Positions 33,928 to 43,217 are shown, counted from the first letter of the stretch. The stretch is DNA of 64,000 bases from Pseudomonas sp. BSw22131 (GCF_026810445.1 NZ_CP113949.1:2604001-2668000), one strand, 5' to 3'. Made by a program: numbers and translations. The notes: a model not told the origin generated them from the letters alone.

Positions 33928-34716
33928 ATGACCACTCACGCTGTCTATGCCGACGCCGTCGGCAAACGATCCTGGGGCCGTTACATCGGCTGGGGACTGT
34001 TCGCCGCGATGATGGCCTGGGCCTGGCACGGCGCCGAGATGAACCCGATGGCGCTGTACCGAGATTCGGGAAACATGGCGACCTTCGCCGCCGACTTCTT
34101 CCCGCCGGACTTTCACGAGTGGCGTTCGTACCTCAAGGAAATGATTGTCACCGTGCACATCGCGCTCTGGGGCACGTTGCTGGCGATCGTCTGTTCCGTA
34201 CCGCTGGGGATTCTGTGCGCCGACAACATCACGCCCTGGTGGATTCATCAACCACTGCGCCGGGTCATGGATTCGTTTCGCTCGATCAATGAAATGGTAT
34301 TCGCCATGTTGTTCGTGGTGGCGGTCGGGCTGGGGCCATTTGCCGGGGTGCTGGCGCTGTGGATCAGCACCACCGGCGTGCTCGCCAAACTGTTTGCCGA
34401 GGCCGTCGAAGCCATTGATCCAGGTCCGGTAGAAGGCGTGCGTGCCACCGGGGCCAGTGCGTTGCAGGAAGTGATTTACGGGGTCATCCCGCAGGTCATG
34501 CCGCTGTGGATTTCCTATGCGCTGTACCGCTTCGAATCCAATGTGCGTTCGGCGACGGTGGTGGGCATGGTCGGCGCGGGCGGTATCGGCGTGATCCTCT
34601 GGGAAAACATCCGCGCTTTCGAGTTCGTCCAGACCTGCGCCGTGTTGCTGGTGATCATCGTGGTGGTGAGCGTCATCGACATCATTTCGCAGCGCCTGCG
34701 CAAGCAGTTCATCTAG
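33928..34716 (+). CDS. phnE: Phosphonate ABC transporter permease
   Basis: The protein has 262 residues with about six membrane helices and the permease-ATPase contact loop [25 protein letters not shown]. It forms a homodimeric channel with PhnC. I chose the ATG of MTTHAVY, with GGGA a few bases upstream; a start 13 codons earlier lacks one and gives a cysteine-rich leader not typical of the family. Unlike some Pseudomonas operons, only one phnE is present. Confidence 0.92.
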   Translation: MTTHAVYADAVGKRSWGRYIGWGLFAAMMAWAWHGAEMNPMALYRDSGNMATFAADFFPPDFHEWRSYLKEMIVTVHIALWGTLLAIVCSVPLGILCADNITPWWIHQPLRRVMDSFRSINEMVFAMLFVVAVGLGPFAGVLALWISTTGVLAKLFAEAVEAIDPGPVEGVRATGASALQEVIYGVIPQVMPLWISYALYRFESNVRSATVVGMVGAGGIGVILWENIRAFEFVQTCAVLLVIIVVVSVIDIISQRLRKQFI

Positions 34717-34736
34717 CCATCAACCGACAGGAGAGG

Positions 34737-34754
34737 GTGCAAACCCTTTTTTAA
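34737..34754 (+). promoter_or_regulatory. Five-codon leader ORF before phnF
   Basis: A strong AGGAGAGG is followed at once by GTG-CAA-ACC-CTT-TTT-TAA, in frame with phnF, and the phnF ATG comes 3 nt after this stop. The ribosome site is too far (about 22 nt) from the phnF ATG, so phnF may be translated by re-initiation. Confidence 0.35.
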
Positions 34755-34757
34755 ACC

Positions 34758-35522
34758 ATGCAGTTGTCTAGACAATCAGAAGCCTTGCCACGCGAAGCCG
34801 TTCACCGAAAGCCTTCGCAGCGCGAACCTGCTTACCGCGCCCCTATGTACCGTGAGCTGGCGGAGACGTTGCGCAGCGAGTTGGCCGGTTTTCACGCTGG
34901 CGATTACTTGCCCGCCGAGGTCCAGTTAGCCGCACGTTTTTCCGTCAATCGCCACACCGTGCGCCGGGCCATCGACGAGCTGGTGCGTGAAGGTAGCCTG
35001 CTGCGGCGTCAGGGCAAGGGCACCCAGGTGCTGGGCCGACCGTTGATTTATCCGGTGGCGGCCGAAAGCGCCTACAGCCAGTCGCTGTCTGCCCAAGGAC
35101 ATGGCGTCGAGGCCGTTTTGCTGCAGCGCAAGCAATGCCTGGCCAGCCGCGAAGAGGCCGAACACCTCGGACTGGCCGAACACGCGCCGCTGATTGAATT
35201 GCACACCCTGCGTCGACTCGACGGCCAGCCGGTGAGCCTGATCCGTCATCGCTTCTGCGCCAGCCTCGCCCCGTTGCTCGCCGATTACAGCAGCGGTTCG
35301 GTGCGCCAGTTTCTGGCCGCGCGAGACCTGCCATTGACCCGCACGTTCAGCCTGATCGGGGCGCGCTTGCCCAGCCGCGACGAGGCCAGTCTGTTGTTGA
35401 TGCCGCGTCATTTGCCGGCGCTGACCGTGTTGACCCTTTCCCGCGATGCCTTGGGGCGCCCGGTGGAGCTTGCGCAGTCCACCAGCCGCTCTGATCGCTT
35501 CCAGTACCAGGTCGTTACCTGA
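34758..35522 (+). CDS. phnF: GntR/HutC-family regulator of the phn operon
   Basis: The protein has 254 residues: an N-terminal winged HTH (residues about 30-95, DYLPAEVQLAARFSVNRHTVRRAIDELVREG) and a C-terminal UTRA ligand-binding domain. PhnF is taken to modulate phosphonate gene expression; in mycobacteria it is a repressor. The first 28 residues are basic and poorly conserved, so an internal ATG (MYRELAETLR) at 34842 is an alternative start. Its position between phnE and phnG is as in E. coli. Confidence 0.9.
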   Translation: MQLSRQSEALPREAVHRKPSQREPAYRAPMYRELAETLRSELAGFHAGDYLPAEVQLAARFSVNRHTVRRAIDELVREGSLLRRQGKGTQVLGRPLIYPVAAESAYSQSLSAQGHGVEAVLLQRKQCLASREEAEHLGLAEHAPLIELHTLRRLDGQPVSLIRHRFCASLAPLLADYSSGSVRQFLAARDLPLTRTFSLIGARLPSRDEASLLLMPRHLPALTVLTLSRDALGRPVELAQSTSRSDRFQYQVVT

Positions 35523-35535
35523 TGGAGATGCCCTC

Positions 35536-36015
35536 ATGACTGACTCATTCGTCACGCCACCCCACCCCGATAGCAGCAGCGTCGACCGCGCCCGTCAGCA
35601 CTGGATCGGCGTGCTGTCCAAGGCCCGACCGCTGGACCTGGCGCGCCATGAACCGGCGTTGCGCGATGCCGAATACCAGCTGATTCGTGCGCCGGAGATC
35701 GGCATGACGCTGGTCCGCGGACGCATGGGCGGCAGCGGGGCACCGTTCAACGTGGGCGAAATGACCGTGACCCGTTGCGTGGTACGCCTGGCTGACGGGC
35801 GCACCGGCTACAGCTATCTGGCCGGACGCAACAAGCGTCACGCCGAACTGGCCGCACTGGCTGACGCTCACCTGCAAGGCACACAACAGGCTCGCTGGCT
35901 GAGCGAGTTGATCGAACCCCTGGCGCAGGCACAGGCCGCGCGCCAGGCCCGGCAAGAAGCTGAAACCGCAGCGACCAAAGTGGAGTTTTTCACGCTGGTC
36001 AGAGGAGAAAACTGA
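35536..36015 (+). CDS. phnG: C-P lyase core subunit PhnG
   Basis: The protein has 159 residues, matching the family. PhnG, H, I and J form the core complex; with PhnI it transfers the phosphonate to ribose 1-position of ATP, releasing adenine. The family text RAPEIGMTLVRGRMGGSGAPFNVGEMTVTRC is present. GGAG lies ahead of the ATG. Its stop overlaps the start of phnH by one base. Confidence 0.93.
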   Translation: MTDSFVTPPHPDSSSVDRARQHWIGVLSKARPLDLARHEPALRDAEYQLIRAPEIGMTLVRGRMGGSGAPFNVGEMTVTRCVVRLADGRTGYSYLAGRNKRHAELAALADAHLQGTQQARWLSELIEPLAQAQAARQARQEAETAATKVEFFTLVRGEN

Positions 36016-36617
36016 TGACTGCCACGCTGTTGCAACCCGCATTCGCCGATCCCGTGCTCGACGCCCAACGCAGTTTCCGCGCCGCGCTCAAAGCCCTCGC
36101 AGGCCCTGGTGTGCCGCAACACCTGTTGCCTGAGCAAGTGCCGCCGCACCTTGAAGGCCTGGCGGCTGCCAGCCACGCCTTGTGTCTTGCGCTGCTGGAC
36201 ATCGATACGCCGCTGTGGCTTGCGCCGAGGTTCGACACGCAGGCCATCCGCGCCAACCTGACCTTTCATTGCGGCTGCCCCATCGTCAGCGACCGGCAAA
36301 ACGCACGCTTTGCGCTGCTCGACGACAGCCAGTTGCACGACCTCAGCGGGTTCGACCTGGGCAATGACCGTTACCCGGATCAGTCCTGCACGCTGTTGGT
36401 CCAGCTACCCAGCCTGGAAGGTGGACGCGCGCTGGCGTGGCACGGCCCCGGCATCCAGAGCACCCATGAGGTGGCGCTGCCATTGACCGAAAGCTTCTGG
36501 AACGAGCGCGACTCGCGTAACGACTTCCCACGCGGCATCGACGTGTTTTTCCTGGCGGGCAGCGAACTCATGGGCCTGCCGCGCAGCACTCGGGTTGCCG
36601 CTCAGGGAGGTGCCTGA
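36015..36617 (+). CDS. phnH: C-P lyase core subunit PhnH
   Basis: The protein has 200 residues of the structural PhnH family, which helps build the PhnGHIJ core. Typical segments are QRSFRAALKALAGPG near the start and DFPRGIDVFFLAG near the end. GAGGAG precedes the ATG. It overlaps both phnG and phnI by a single base, indicating tight translational coupling. Confidence 0.93.
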   Translation: MTATLLQPAFADPVLDAQRSFRAALKALAGPGVPQHLLPEQVPPHLEGLAAASHALCLALLDIDTPLWLAPRFDTQAIRANLTFHCGCPIVSDRQNARFALLDDSQLHDLSGFDLGNDRYPDQSCTLLVQLPSLEGGRALAWHGPGIQSTHEVALPLTESFWNERDSRNDFPRGIDVFFLAGSELMGLPRSTRVAAQGGA

Positions 36618-37690
36618 TGTACGTGGCTGTCAAAGGTGGCGAGCAAGCCATCGATAACGCACATCAGGTGCTGGCAAAAAAACGCCGTGGCGACACCTCG
36701 ATTGCCGAGCTGGATGTAGAACAGATCCGTCAGCAATTGCCGATGGCGGTTGCCAGGGTCATGACCGAAGGCTCGCTGTACGACGAACAACTGGCCGCGC
36801 TGGCGATCAAGCAGGCGGCAGGGGATCTGGTCGAGGCGATCTTTCTGTTGCGCGCTTACCGCACCACGCTGCCGCGCTTCAGTGCGAGCCTGCCCATCGA
36901 CACCTCGGACATGCTGCTCAGCCGTCGTCTGTCGGCCACGTTCAAGGACGTTCCGGGTGGTCAGTTGCTCGGTCCGACCTTCGACTACACCCACCGCTTG
37001 CTGGATTTCAGCTTGCTGGCGGAGGGTGAGTTTCCGGGGCCGCCGGTGCAGGAAAACGCCACGCTGGAGCCTTGCCCGCGGGTGCTTGGCTTGCTCGCTA
37101 AAGAGGGCCTGATCAAGACTGAAATCGACACCGGCGAGGCGATTGCCGACATCACCCGCGAGCCGCTTGAATACCCGGCCAGCCGAGCGCAACGCTTGCA
37201 GGCTCTGGCCCGAGGCGATGAAGGTTTTCTGTTGGCGCTGGGTTACTCGACGCAACGTGGCTACGGACGCAACCACCCGTTCGCCGGGGAAATCCGTATC
37301 GGTGAAGTGCAGGTCTGGATCGAACCCGAAGAGCTGGGGTTTGCGATTGCCATCGGCAGCCTCGAAATCACCGAATGCGAGATGGTCAATCAGTTCGTCG
37401 GCTCCGGCGCTGAACCCGCGCAATTCACACGGGGTTATGGCCTGGCCTTCGGTCACGCCGAGCGCAAGGCCATGGGCATGGCGCTGGTGGACCGGGCATT
37501 GCGCGCCGACGAATACAACGAAGAAATCCAGTCCCCGGCGCAGCAGGAGGAATTCGTGCTGGCGCACTGCGACAACGTCGAGGCCGCCGGCTTCGTTTCG
37601 CACCTCAAGTTGCCACATTACGTCGACTTTCAAGCCGAGCTTGAACTGATCCGCACCCTGCGCAAGCCCCACAAGGAGCAGGCCCAATGA
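36617..37690 (+). CDS. phnI: C-P lyase core subunit PhnI (nucleosidase/transferase)
   Basis: The protein has 357 residues, the usual length for PhnI. It catalyses displacement of adenine from ATP by the phosphonate, working with PhnG and PhnH. It starts MYVAVKGGEQAIDNAH, the hallmark of the family, and carries the TRGYGLAFGHAERKAMGMALVD segment. GGGAGG is upstream. The ATG of phnJ overlaps its stop. Confidence 0.95.
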   Translation: MYVAVKGGEQAIDNAHQVLAKKRRGDTSIAELDVEQIRQQLPMAVARVMTEGSLYDEQLAALAIKQAAGDLVEAIFLLRAYRTTLPRFSASLPIDTSDMLLSRRLSATFKDVPGGQLLGPTFDYTHRLLDFSLLAEGEFPGPPVQENATLEPCPRVLGLLAKEGLIKTEIDTGEAIADITREPLEYPASRAQRLQALARGDEGFLLALGYSTQRGYGRNHPFAGEIRIGEVQVWIEPEELGFAIAIGSLEITECEMVNQFVGSGAEPAQFTRGYGLAFGHAERKAMGMALVDRALRADEYNEEIQSPAQQEEFVLAHCDNVEAAGFVSHLKLPHYVDFQAELELIRTLRKPHKEQAQ

Positions 37691-38574
37691 ACGCTGCCAT
37701 CGAACCTCGCACGCCACCCGGACGGCCGCGCGACGAAGCCTACAACTTCGCGTATCTGGACGAGCAAACCAAACGCATGATCCGTCGAGGCTTGCTCAAG
37801 GCCGTCGCGATTCCCGGGTATCAGGTGCCATTCGGCGGCCGTGAAATGCCGCTGCCCTACGGGTGGGGCACTGGCGGCATGCAGCTGACGGCCGCAATTC
37901 TGGGGGCCGATGACGTGCTTAAAGTCATCGATCAGGGCGCAGACGACACCACCAACGCGGTGTCGATCAGACGGTTTTTTGCCCGCACCGCAGGCGTTGC
38001 GACCACCGAACGCACGCCCGACGCCACGATCATCCAGACCCGGCACCGGATCCCGGAAACACCCCTGACCGCCGATCAGATCATGGTGTATCAAGTGCCC
38101 CAGCCCGAGCCGTTGCGTTTCATCGAGCCCTCGGAGGTGGAAACCCGGACCATGCACGCGCTCAACGATTACGGGGTGATGCACGTCAAACTCTACGAAG
38201 ACATCGCCACGTTTGGCCACATCGCGACGGCCTACGCGTATCCGGTGATGGTGGACGAGCGCTACGTGATGGACCCGTCGCCGATCCCCAAATTCGATAA
38301 CCCCAAACTCGACATGAGCCCGGCGCTGATGCTGTTTGGTGCCGGGCGTGAAAAGCGCCTGTACGCGGTGCCGCCTTACACCCGGGTCAGCAGCCTGGAT
38401 TTCGAAGATCACCCGTTCACGCCGCAGCGATGGGAGCAGCACTGCGCCATCTGCGGCAGTCACGAGTCGTTCCTCGACGAGCTGATTCTGGACGATCAGG
38501 GCACCCAGAGTTTTGTCTGTTCGGACACCGATTACTGCGCGCAAAACGTCAAACAGGGGAGGGCTGATCAATGA
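37687..38574 (+). CDS. phnJ: C-P lyase radical SAM subunit PhnJ
   Basis: The protein has 295 residues. PhnJ cleaves the carbon-phosphorus bond of ribose 1-phosphonate 5-phosphate, giving the hydrocarbon and the 1,2-cyclic phosphate. The [4Fe-4S] ligands are C253, C256 and C278 (C-x2-C-x21-C), and the catalytic cysteine is C284. This is the same spacing as E. coli C241, C244, C266 and C272, so the enzyme should be active. AAGGAG precedes the ATG, and both ends overlap neighbours by 4 bp. Confidence 0.96.
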   Translation: MNAAIEPRTPPGRPRDEAYNFAYLDEQTKRMIRRGLLKAVAIPGYQVPFGGREMPLPYGWGTGGMQLTAAILGADDVLKVIDQGADDTTNAVSIRRFFARTAGVATTERTPDATIIQTRHRIPETPLTADQIMVYQVPQPEPLRFIEPSEVETRTMHALNDYGVMHVKLYEDIATFGHIATAYAYPVMVDERYVMDPSPIPKFDNPKLDMSPALMLFGAGREKRLYAVPPYTRVSSLDFEDHPFTPQRWEQHCAICGSHESFLDELILDDQGTQSFVCSDTDYCAQNVKQGRADQ

Positions 38575-39413
38575 TCGCCGCTCACGTAATACCCGATGCC
38601 GCACGCACTGATCGCTTCAATGATCGCGCACAGCCGCTGCTTAAAGTGCGTGATCTGGGCAAGTTGTACGGCCCGGAAAAAGGCTGTCAGGGCGTCAGTT
38701 TCGAGCTGTATCCGGGCGAAGTACTGGGCATAGTCGGGGAATCGGGTTCAGGCAAGTCAACCTTGTTGTCGCTGCTCAGCGGGCGCTGCCCGCCTGACGC
38801 CGGGCGTATTGACTACCGCCGCGCCGAGTCGTCCAGAGGCGAAAGCCCGTGGATTGATCTGTACAGCGCCAGCGAGGCCGAACGCCGGACCTTGCTGCGC
38901 ACCGAGTGGGGTTTTGTCGAGCAGAACCCGCGTGACGGTTTGCGCATGGCGGTTTCGGCCGGCGCCAACATCGGCGAGCGCCTGATGGCTCAGGGCGTGC
39001 GCAATTACCAGGCGCTGCGGGCGGCAGGTCTGGACTGGCTGAGTCAGGTAGAAATCGACCCGCAACGCATTGACGACCTGCCGCGGACCTTTTCCGGCGG
39101 TATGCAACAGCGCTTGCAGATCGCGCGCAATCTGGTTTCCGGCCCGCGACTGGTGTTCATGGATGAGCCCACCGGTGGCCTCGATGTGTCGGTGCAGGCG
39201 CGCTTGCTGGACCTGATGCGCGGGCTGGTGCGCGAACTGGATCTGGCGGTGGTGATCGTCACCCATGACCTGGCGGTGGCACGGCTGCTGGCCGACCGGC
39301 TGATGGTCATGCGCCGCTCGCGGGTGGTTGAAACCGGCTTGACGGACCAGATCCTCGACGACCCGCAACATCCTTATTCGCAATTGCTGGTGTCTTCGGT
39401 CCTGCAACCCTGA
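38571..39413 (+). CDS. phnK: C-P lyase accessory ATP-binding protein PhnK
   Basis: The protein has 280 residues of the ABC type: Walker [13 protein letters not shown], signature FSGGMQQRLQIARNL, Walker B LVFMDEPTGGLD, H-loop VIVTHD. PhnK docks onto the PhnGHIJ core rather than on a membrane pore. The N-terminal 22 residues before LLKVRDLG are a short extension. The stop is followed by a 48-bp gap with two T-tracts before phnL. Confidence 0.94.
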   Translation: MIAAHVIPDAARTDRFNDRAQPLLKVRDLGKLYGPEKGCQGVSFELYPGEVLGIVGESGSGKSTLLSLLSGRCPPDAGRIDYRRAESSRGESPWIDLYSASEAERRTLLRTEWGFVEQNPRDGLRMAVSAGANIGERLMAQGVRNYQALRAAGLDWLSQVEIDPQRIDDLPRTFSGGMQQRLQIARNLVSGPRLVFMDEPTGGLDVSVQARLLDLMRGLVRELDLAVVIVTHDLAVARLLADRLMVMRRSRVVETGLTDQILDDPQHPYSQLLVSSVLQP

Positions 39414-39461
39414 TGCGCGGGTCTGGGCGGTTTTTTTCTGCACGTTTTTTTTGGGAGCGGC

Positions 39462-40181
39462 ATGATGAATACGCTGATCGAGGTCCGTGACCTCTCGAAA
39501 ACCTTCACCCTGCACCAGCAAAACGGCGTGGTACTGAACGTGCTGCGCGGGCTGAACTTCTCGGTGTGCGGCGGCGAATGCCTGGTCTTGCACGGCCAGT
39601 CCGGTGCCGGCAAAAGCACGCTGCTGCGCACGCTGTACGGCAACTATCTGCCCGCTGGCGGCAGCATTCGCGTACAGCATCAAGGCCAGTGGCTGGAACT
39701 GGCAGGCGCCGAACCGCGAGAGGTGCTGGCGGTGCGTCAGCAAACCCTGGGCTATGTGAGCCAGTTCTTGCGCGTGATCCCGCGTGTGGCGACGCTGGAT
39801 GTGGTCATGGAGCCGGCATTGGCCCGCGGCTGGCACCGCCCGGACGCCAAAGCCCGGGCAGAATCGTTGCTGGCACGGCTGAACATCCCGCAGCGCTTGT
39901 GGCAGTTGGCGCCGGGGACTTTCTCCGGTGGCGAGCAACAGCGGGTCAACATCGCACGGGGCTTCATGGTGCCGTGGCCGGTGCTGCTGCTTGACGAACC
40001 GACCGCCTCGCTGGACGACACCAACCGCCAGGTGGTGCTGGAGCTGATCAACGAAGCGAAACAGGCCGGGGCCGCCGTGATCGGTATTTTCCATGACCGT
40101 GTGGCCCGTGAAGCCGTTTCCGACCGGAATCTGGACATGAGCGCGGCCCAACTCACCGCCAGGGAGTTGCTCGAATGCTGA
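39462..40181 (+). CDS. phnL: C-P lyase accessory ATP-binding protein PhnL
   Basis: The protein has 239 residues: Walker A GQSGAGKSTLLR, signature FSGGEQQRVNIARG, Walker B LLLDEPTASLDD. PhnL works with PhnK in the C-P lyase assembly. GGGAG precedes a double ATG, so the second ATG is an equal candidate start. It overlaps phnM by 7 bp. Confidence 0.94.
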   Translation: MMNTLIEVRDLSKTFTLHQQNGVVLNVLRGLNFSVCGGECLVLHGQSGAGKSTLLRTLYGNYLPAGGSIRVQHQGQWLELAGAEPREVLAVRQQTLGYVSQFLRVIPRVATLDVVMEPALARGWHRPDAKARAESLLARLNIPQRLWQLAPGTFSGGEQQRVNIARGFMVPWPVLLLDEPTASLDDTNRQVVLELINEAKQAGAAVIGIFHDRVAREAVSDRNLDMSAAQLTARELLEC

Positions 40182-41347
40182 ACGAACAGATCCTCACTCA
40201 TGCGCGCATCGTCACCGCTGAACAGGTGTTCAACGGCACGGTGGTGCTGCGAAACGGGCTGATCAGCGAGGTCGAAACCGGCCTCAGTCGCTTGCCTCAC
40301 GCGCAGAACCTCAATGGCGATTACCTGTTGCCAGGGCTTGTCGAGTTGCACACCGACAACCTCGAAAAACACCTGAGTCCACGGCCCGGCGTTGACTGGC
40401 CGCAAGCGTCGGCCGTGATGAGCCATGACGCGCAGATCATCGCTGCCGGCATCACCACGGTGTTCGACGCGCTGTCCATCGGCGACGTCAACCCCAAAGG
40501 CAAGCGCATGCAGCAACTGCCGGGGATGATCGAGGCCATCGCCCAGGCCAGCGCCGCCAAGATGACCCGCGCCGAACACCGCCTGCACCTGCGCTGCGAA
40601 GTCTGCCACCCGGACACCCTCAGCGTGTTCCGTGATCTGGTGGAGCAGCCGTTGGTGCAACTAGTGTCGGTGATGGACCACTCGCCTGGTCAGCGCCAGT
40701 TTGCGCTGGAGTCCAAGTACCGCGAGTACTACATGGGCAAGTACCACCTGAGCGACGCGCAGATGGATGAGTTCGTCGTCGAGCAGGTCGCCAACTCGAA
40801 AACCTACAGCGACCGTTATCGCCGGGCCATTGTCGATATTTGTCTGGTGCGTGGGCTGTCGGTGGCCAGCCATGACGATGCGACCCTCGCACACGTCGAG
40901 GAGTCGGCGGCCTACGGCATGACCATCGCCGAGTTTCCCACCACGCTTGACGCGGCCCAGGGCTGCAGGCGTCTGGGCATGAGTGTGTTGATGGGCGCCC
41001 CTAATATCGTTCGCGGCGGTTCGCATTCGGGCAACATCGCGGCGGCGGCGCTGGCGAAAGAAGGGCTACTGGATATTCTGTCGAGCGACTATTACCCGGC
41101 CAGTCTTTTGCAGGCGGCGTTTGTGTTGGCCGCGCAACTGGAAGACAACGAGCAGGGCACCGGTCTGGCCAGGGCGATGGCGACGGTCAGTGGCGCACCC
41201 GCCAGGGCCGCCGGCCTGACTGATCGTGGCGAAATCCGCGTCGGCCTGCGTGCCGATCTGATTCACGCACGCGGTCATGCTCAACCCGACGGCGTCACGC
41301 TGCCGGTGATCCAACAAGTCTGGCGACAAGCGAAGAGGGTGTTTTGA
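40175..41347 (+). CDS. phnM: Ribose 1-methylphosphonate 5-triphosphate diphosphatase PhnM
   Basis: The protein has 390 residues of the amidohydrolase superfamily. It removes pyrophosphate from the alpha-D-ribose 1-phosphonate 5-triphosphate made by PhnGHI. Metal ligands are visible in PGLVELHTDNLEKH, in MDHSPGQ and in VASHDDATLAH. GGGAG lies upstream of the ATG. The stop overlaps the phnN start. Confidence 0.94.
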   Translation: MLNEQILTHARIVTAEQVFNGTVVLRNGLISEVETGLSRLPHAQNLNGDYLLPGLVELHTDNLEKHLSPRPGVDWPQASAVMSHDAQIIAAGITTVFDALSIGDVNPKGKRMQQLPGMIEAIAQASAAKMTRAEHRLHLRCEVCHPDTLSVFRDLVEQPLVQLVSVMDHSPGQRQFALESKYREYYMGKYHLSDAQMDEFVVEQVANSKTYSDRYRRAIVDICLVRGLSVASHDDATLAHVEESAAYGMTIAEFPTTLDAAQGCRRLGMSVLMGAPNIVRGGSHSGNIAAAALAKEGLLDILSSDYYPASLLQAAFVLAAQLEDNEQGTGLARAMATVSGAPARAAGLTDRGEIRVGLRADLIHARGHAQPDGVTLPVIQQVWRQAKRVF

Positions 41348-41913
41348 TGGCTGGCAGGTTGATCTATCTCATCGGTCCGTCCGGTTCGGGCAAGGACAGC
41401 CTGCTGGACGCCGCACGCGCACCCATGGCCGAACGGGGCTGCCGGATTGTGCGTCGGGTCATTACCCGCTCGGCAGAAGCCAAGGGTGAGGCCGCGCAAG
41501 CGGTCAGCACCCAGCGCTTCGAGCAGATGCAGGCCGCAGGTGAGTTTGCCCTCAACTGGTTCGCCAATGGCTTGCACTACGGCATCCCCAAACAGATCGA
41601 TGAGTGGCTGGCTGACGGGCATGACGTGTTGATCAACGGCTCTCGCGGCCATCTCGTCCAGGCACGCGAGCGCTATCCCGATCTGCTGGCTGTGGTGCTG
41701 ACAGTGGATCAGCCGGTGCTGCGTGAGCGTTTGCTTGCACGCGGACGCGAGTCGGTGGAGGACATCGACGCACGTCTGGCGCGCAATGCGCAATTTGCTT
41801 CGGAGCTCACCGCCACGGATTCATCGCTGTTTGTGCTGGATAACTCCGGCGTATTGAGCAGTACCGTGGCGCGTCTGCTCCAGCGCATCGACCGCGAGCG
41901 CGCATGCGCCTGA
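41347..41913 (+). CDS. phnN: Ribose 1,5-bisphosphokinase PhnN
   Basis: The protein has 188 residues with a guanylate-kinase-like P-loop (LIGPSGSGKDSLLD). It makes phosphoribosyl pyrophosphate from ribose 1,5-bisphosphate and ATP, returning the ribose to metabolism. The ATG that overlaps the phnM stop by one base is preferred over a TTG one codon earlier. The end overlaps phnP by 10 bp. Confidence 0.93.
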   Translation: MAGRLIYLIGPSGSGKDSLLDAARAPMAERGCRIVRRVITRSAEAKGEAAQAVSTQRFEQMQAAGEFALNWFANGLHYGIPKQIDEWLADGHDVLINGSRGHLVQARERYPDLLAVVLTVDQPVLRERLLARGRESVEDIDARLARNAQFASELTATDSSLFVLDNSGVLSSTVARLLQRIDRERACA

Positions 41914-42653
41914 GTTTGCTGGGCACTGGTGATGCGCGTCAGGTGCCGGTCTATGGCTGCGAGTGCCCGGCATGTGGGGCGGCGCGCCAAGACCCGGCGC
42001 TGCGACGGCTGCCGTGTTGCGCGCTGGTGGAGTGCGGCGATCAGCGCTGGTTGATCGACAGCGGCCTGATGGACCTGTGTGAACGATTCCCGCCGCGCAG
42101 CTTGAGCGGCATTCTGCAGACCCACTACCACGCCGATCACGCGCAGGGCTTGTTGCACCTGCGGTGGGGGCAGGGCCTGGTGATACCGGTGCACGGCCCG
42201 GACGACCCGGAAGGGCTGGCGGACGTATACAAACATCCCGGAATCCTGGATTTCAGTCAGCCCTTTGCAGCGTTTGAACGTCGGTTGCTGGGTGACCTTG
42301 CGGTGACTGCACTGCCGCTGGTGCATTCCAAGCCGACGTTGGGGTATTTGCTGGAAGGCGGCGGGCGACGTATTGCGTACCTGACCGACACGGTCGGCTT
42401 GCCGGAGGCGACGACCGAGCATTTGCAGCAGTTGCCACTGGACGTGTTGATTCTCGACTGCTCAATGCCCCCGCAACCGCAGACGCCGCGTAACCACAAC
42501 GATATTACGCTTGCGCTATTGATCGTCGACGCGCTGCAACCGCATCAAACGGTACTAACCCACGTCGGCCACACGCTGGACGCTTGGCTGATGCACGCGC
42601 CTGGACAGTTACCGGCCAATGTCACCATCGCCCGAGACGGCATGGTGCTGTGA
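41904..42653 (+). CDS. phnP: Phosphoribosyl 1,2-cyclic phosphate phosphodiesterase PhnP
   Basis: The protein has 249 residues of the metallo-beta-lactamase fold with the dinuclear metal motif HYHADHAQG, and further histidines in LVHSKP and LTHVGHT. It opens the cyclic phosphate made by PhnJ to ribose 1,5-bisphosphate, which PhnN uses. An N-terminal C-E-C-P-A-C pattern matches the extra structural zinc site of E. coli PhnP. It is the last gene; phnO is absent. Confidence 0.94.
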   Translation: MRLSLLGTGDARQVPVYGCECPACGAARQDPALRRLPCCALVECGDQRWLIDSGLMDLCERFPPRSLSGILQTHYHADHAQGLLHLRWGQGLVIPVHGPDDPEGLADVYKHPGILDFSQPFAAFERRLLGDLAVTALPLVHSKPTLGYLLEGGGRRIAYLTDTVGLPEATTEHLQQLPLDVLILDCSMPPQPQTPRNHNDITLALLIVDALQPHQTVLTHVGHTLDAWLMHAPGQLPANVTIARDGMVL

Positions 42654-42682
42654 CCGCTGCTACAACCGGTCGCGCCAGGCCG

Positions 42683-42825
42683 TTGGAGGCTTGCCCGCGC
42701 TGATTAGTCAGCGGCCTCATCGCGAGCAAGCTCCCTCCCACATTCATCTGCGCACGACTCAACATCTGTAGACGCGAATTCATTCGCGTGGCGTCGGAAC
42801 TGGTTCAACCCGGACGGCGCCTCGC
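42683..42825. repeat. Two REP pairs after phnP
   Basis: GGAGGCTTGCCCGCG is mirrored by CATCGCGAGCAAGCTCCCTC (42683-42740). A second pair, TGTAGACGCGAATTCATTCG and GGCGCCTCGCGATGGCGAG, follows (42767-42825). Confidence 0.7.
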
Positions 42826-42887
42826 GATGGCGAGAATGCGAAGGTAAAGTAGCCAGCCCAATTGCCGAGACCTTCCGGAGCACGTCC

Positions 42888-43217
42888 ATGACCACTCTTC
42901 CATACGCCAGCAGTGCGCCCGGCCGAGATGAAATCAATGCGCTACCGGGTGTCAGCGTCATCGAATTCGGCACTGACTGGTGCGGCCACTGCAAAGCGGC
43001 GCAGCCGCTGATCGCCGAGGTCGCCGCCGATTACCCTGAAGTGCGCCACCTGAAAATTGAAGACGGCAGCGCACGCCCGCTCGGACGCTCGTTTCGCGTC
43101 AAGCTCTGGCCAACATTGATTTTCTTTCGCGACGGGGTGGAAGTGTCGAGGCTGGTGCGGCCGACTCAGCTGAGCCTGATCGAGGAGGCGTTTGAGGCGC
43201 TGGTGCAAGAGGGATAA
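42888..43217 (+). CDS. Thioredoxin-fold protein
   Basis: The protein has 109 residues in one thioredoxin domain. The redox motif is W31-C32-G-H-C35 and the cis-proline is in LWPTLIF. WCGHC is the motif of protein disulfide isomerases, whereas bacterial thioredoxin has WCGPC, so the protein may be less reducing than Trx. There is no signal peptide, so it is cytoplasmic. It is a single gene. The partner is unknown. Confidence 0.88.
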   Translation: MTTLPYASSAPGRDEINALPGVSVIEFGTDWCGHCKAAQPLIAEVAADYPEVRHLKIEDGSARPLGRSFRVKLWPTLIFFRDGVEVSRLVRPTQLSLIEEAFEALVQEG

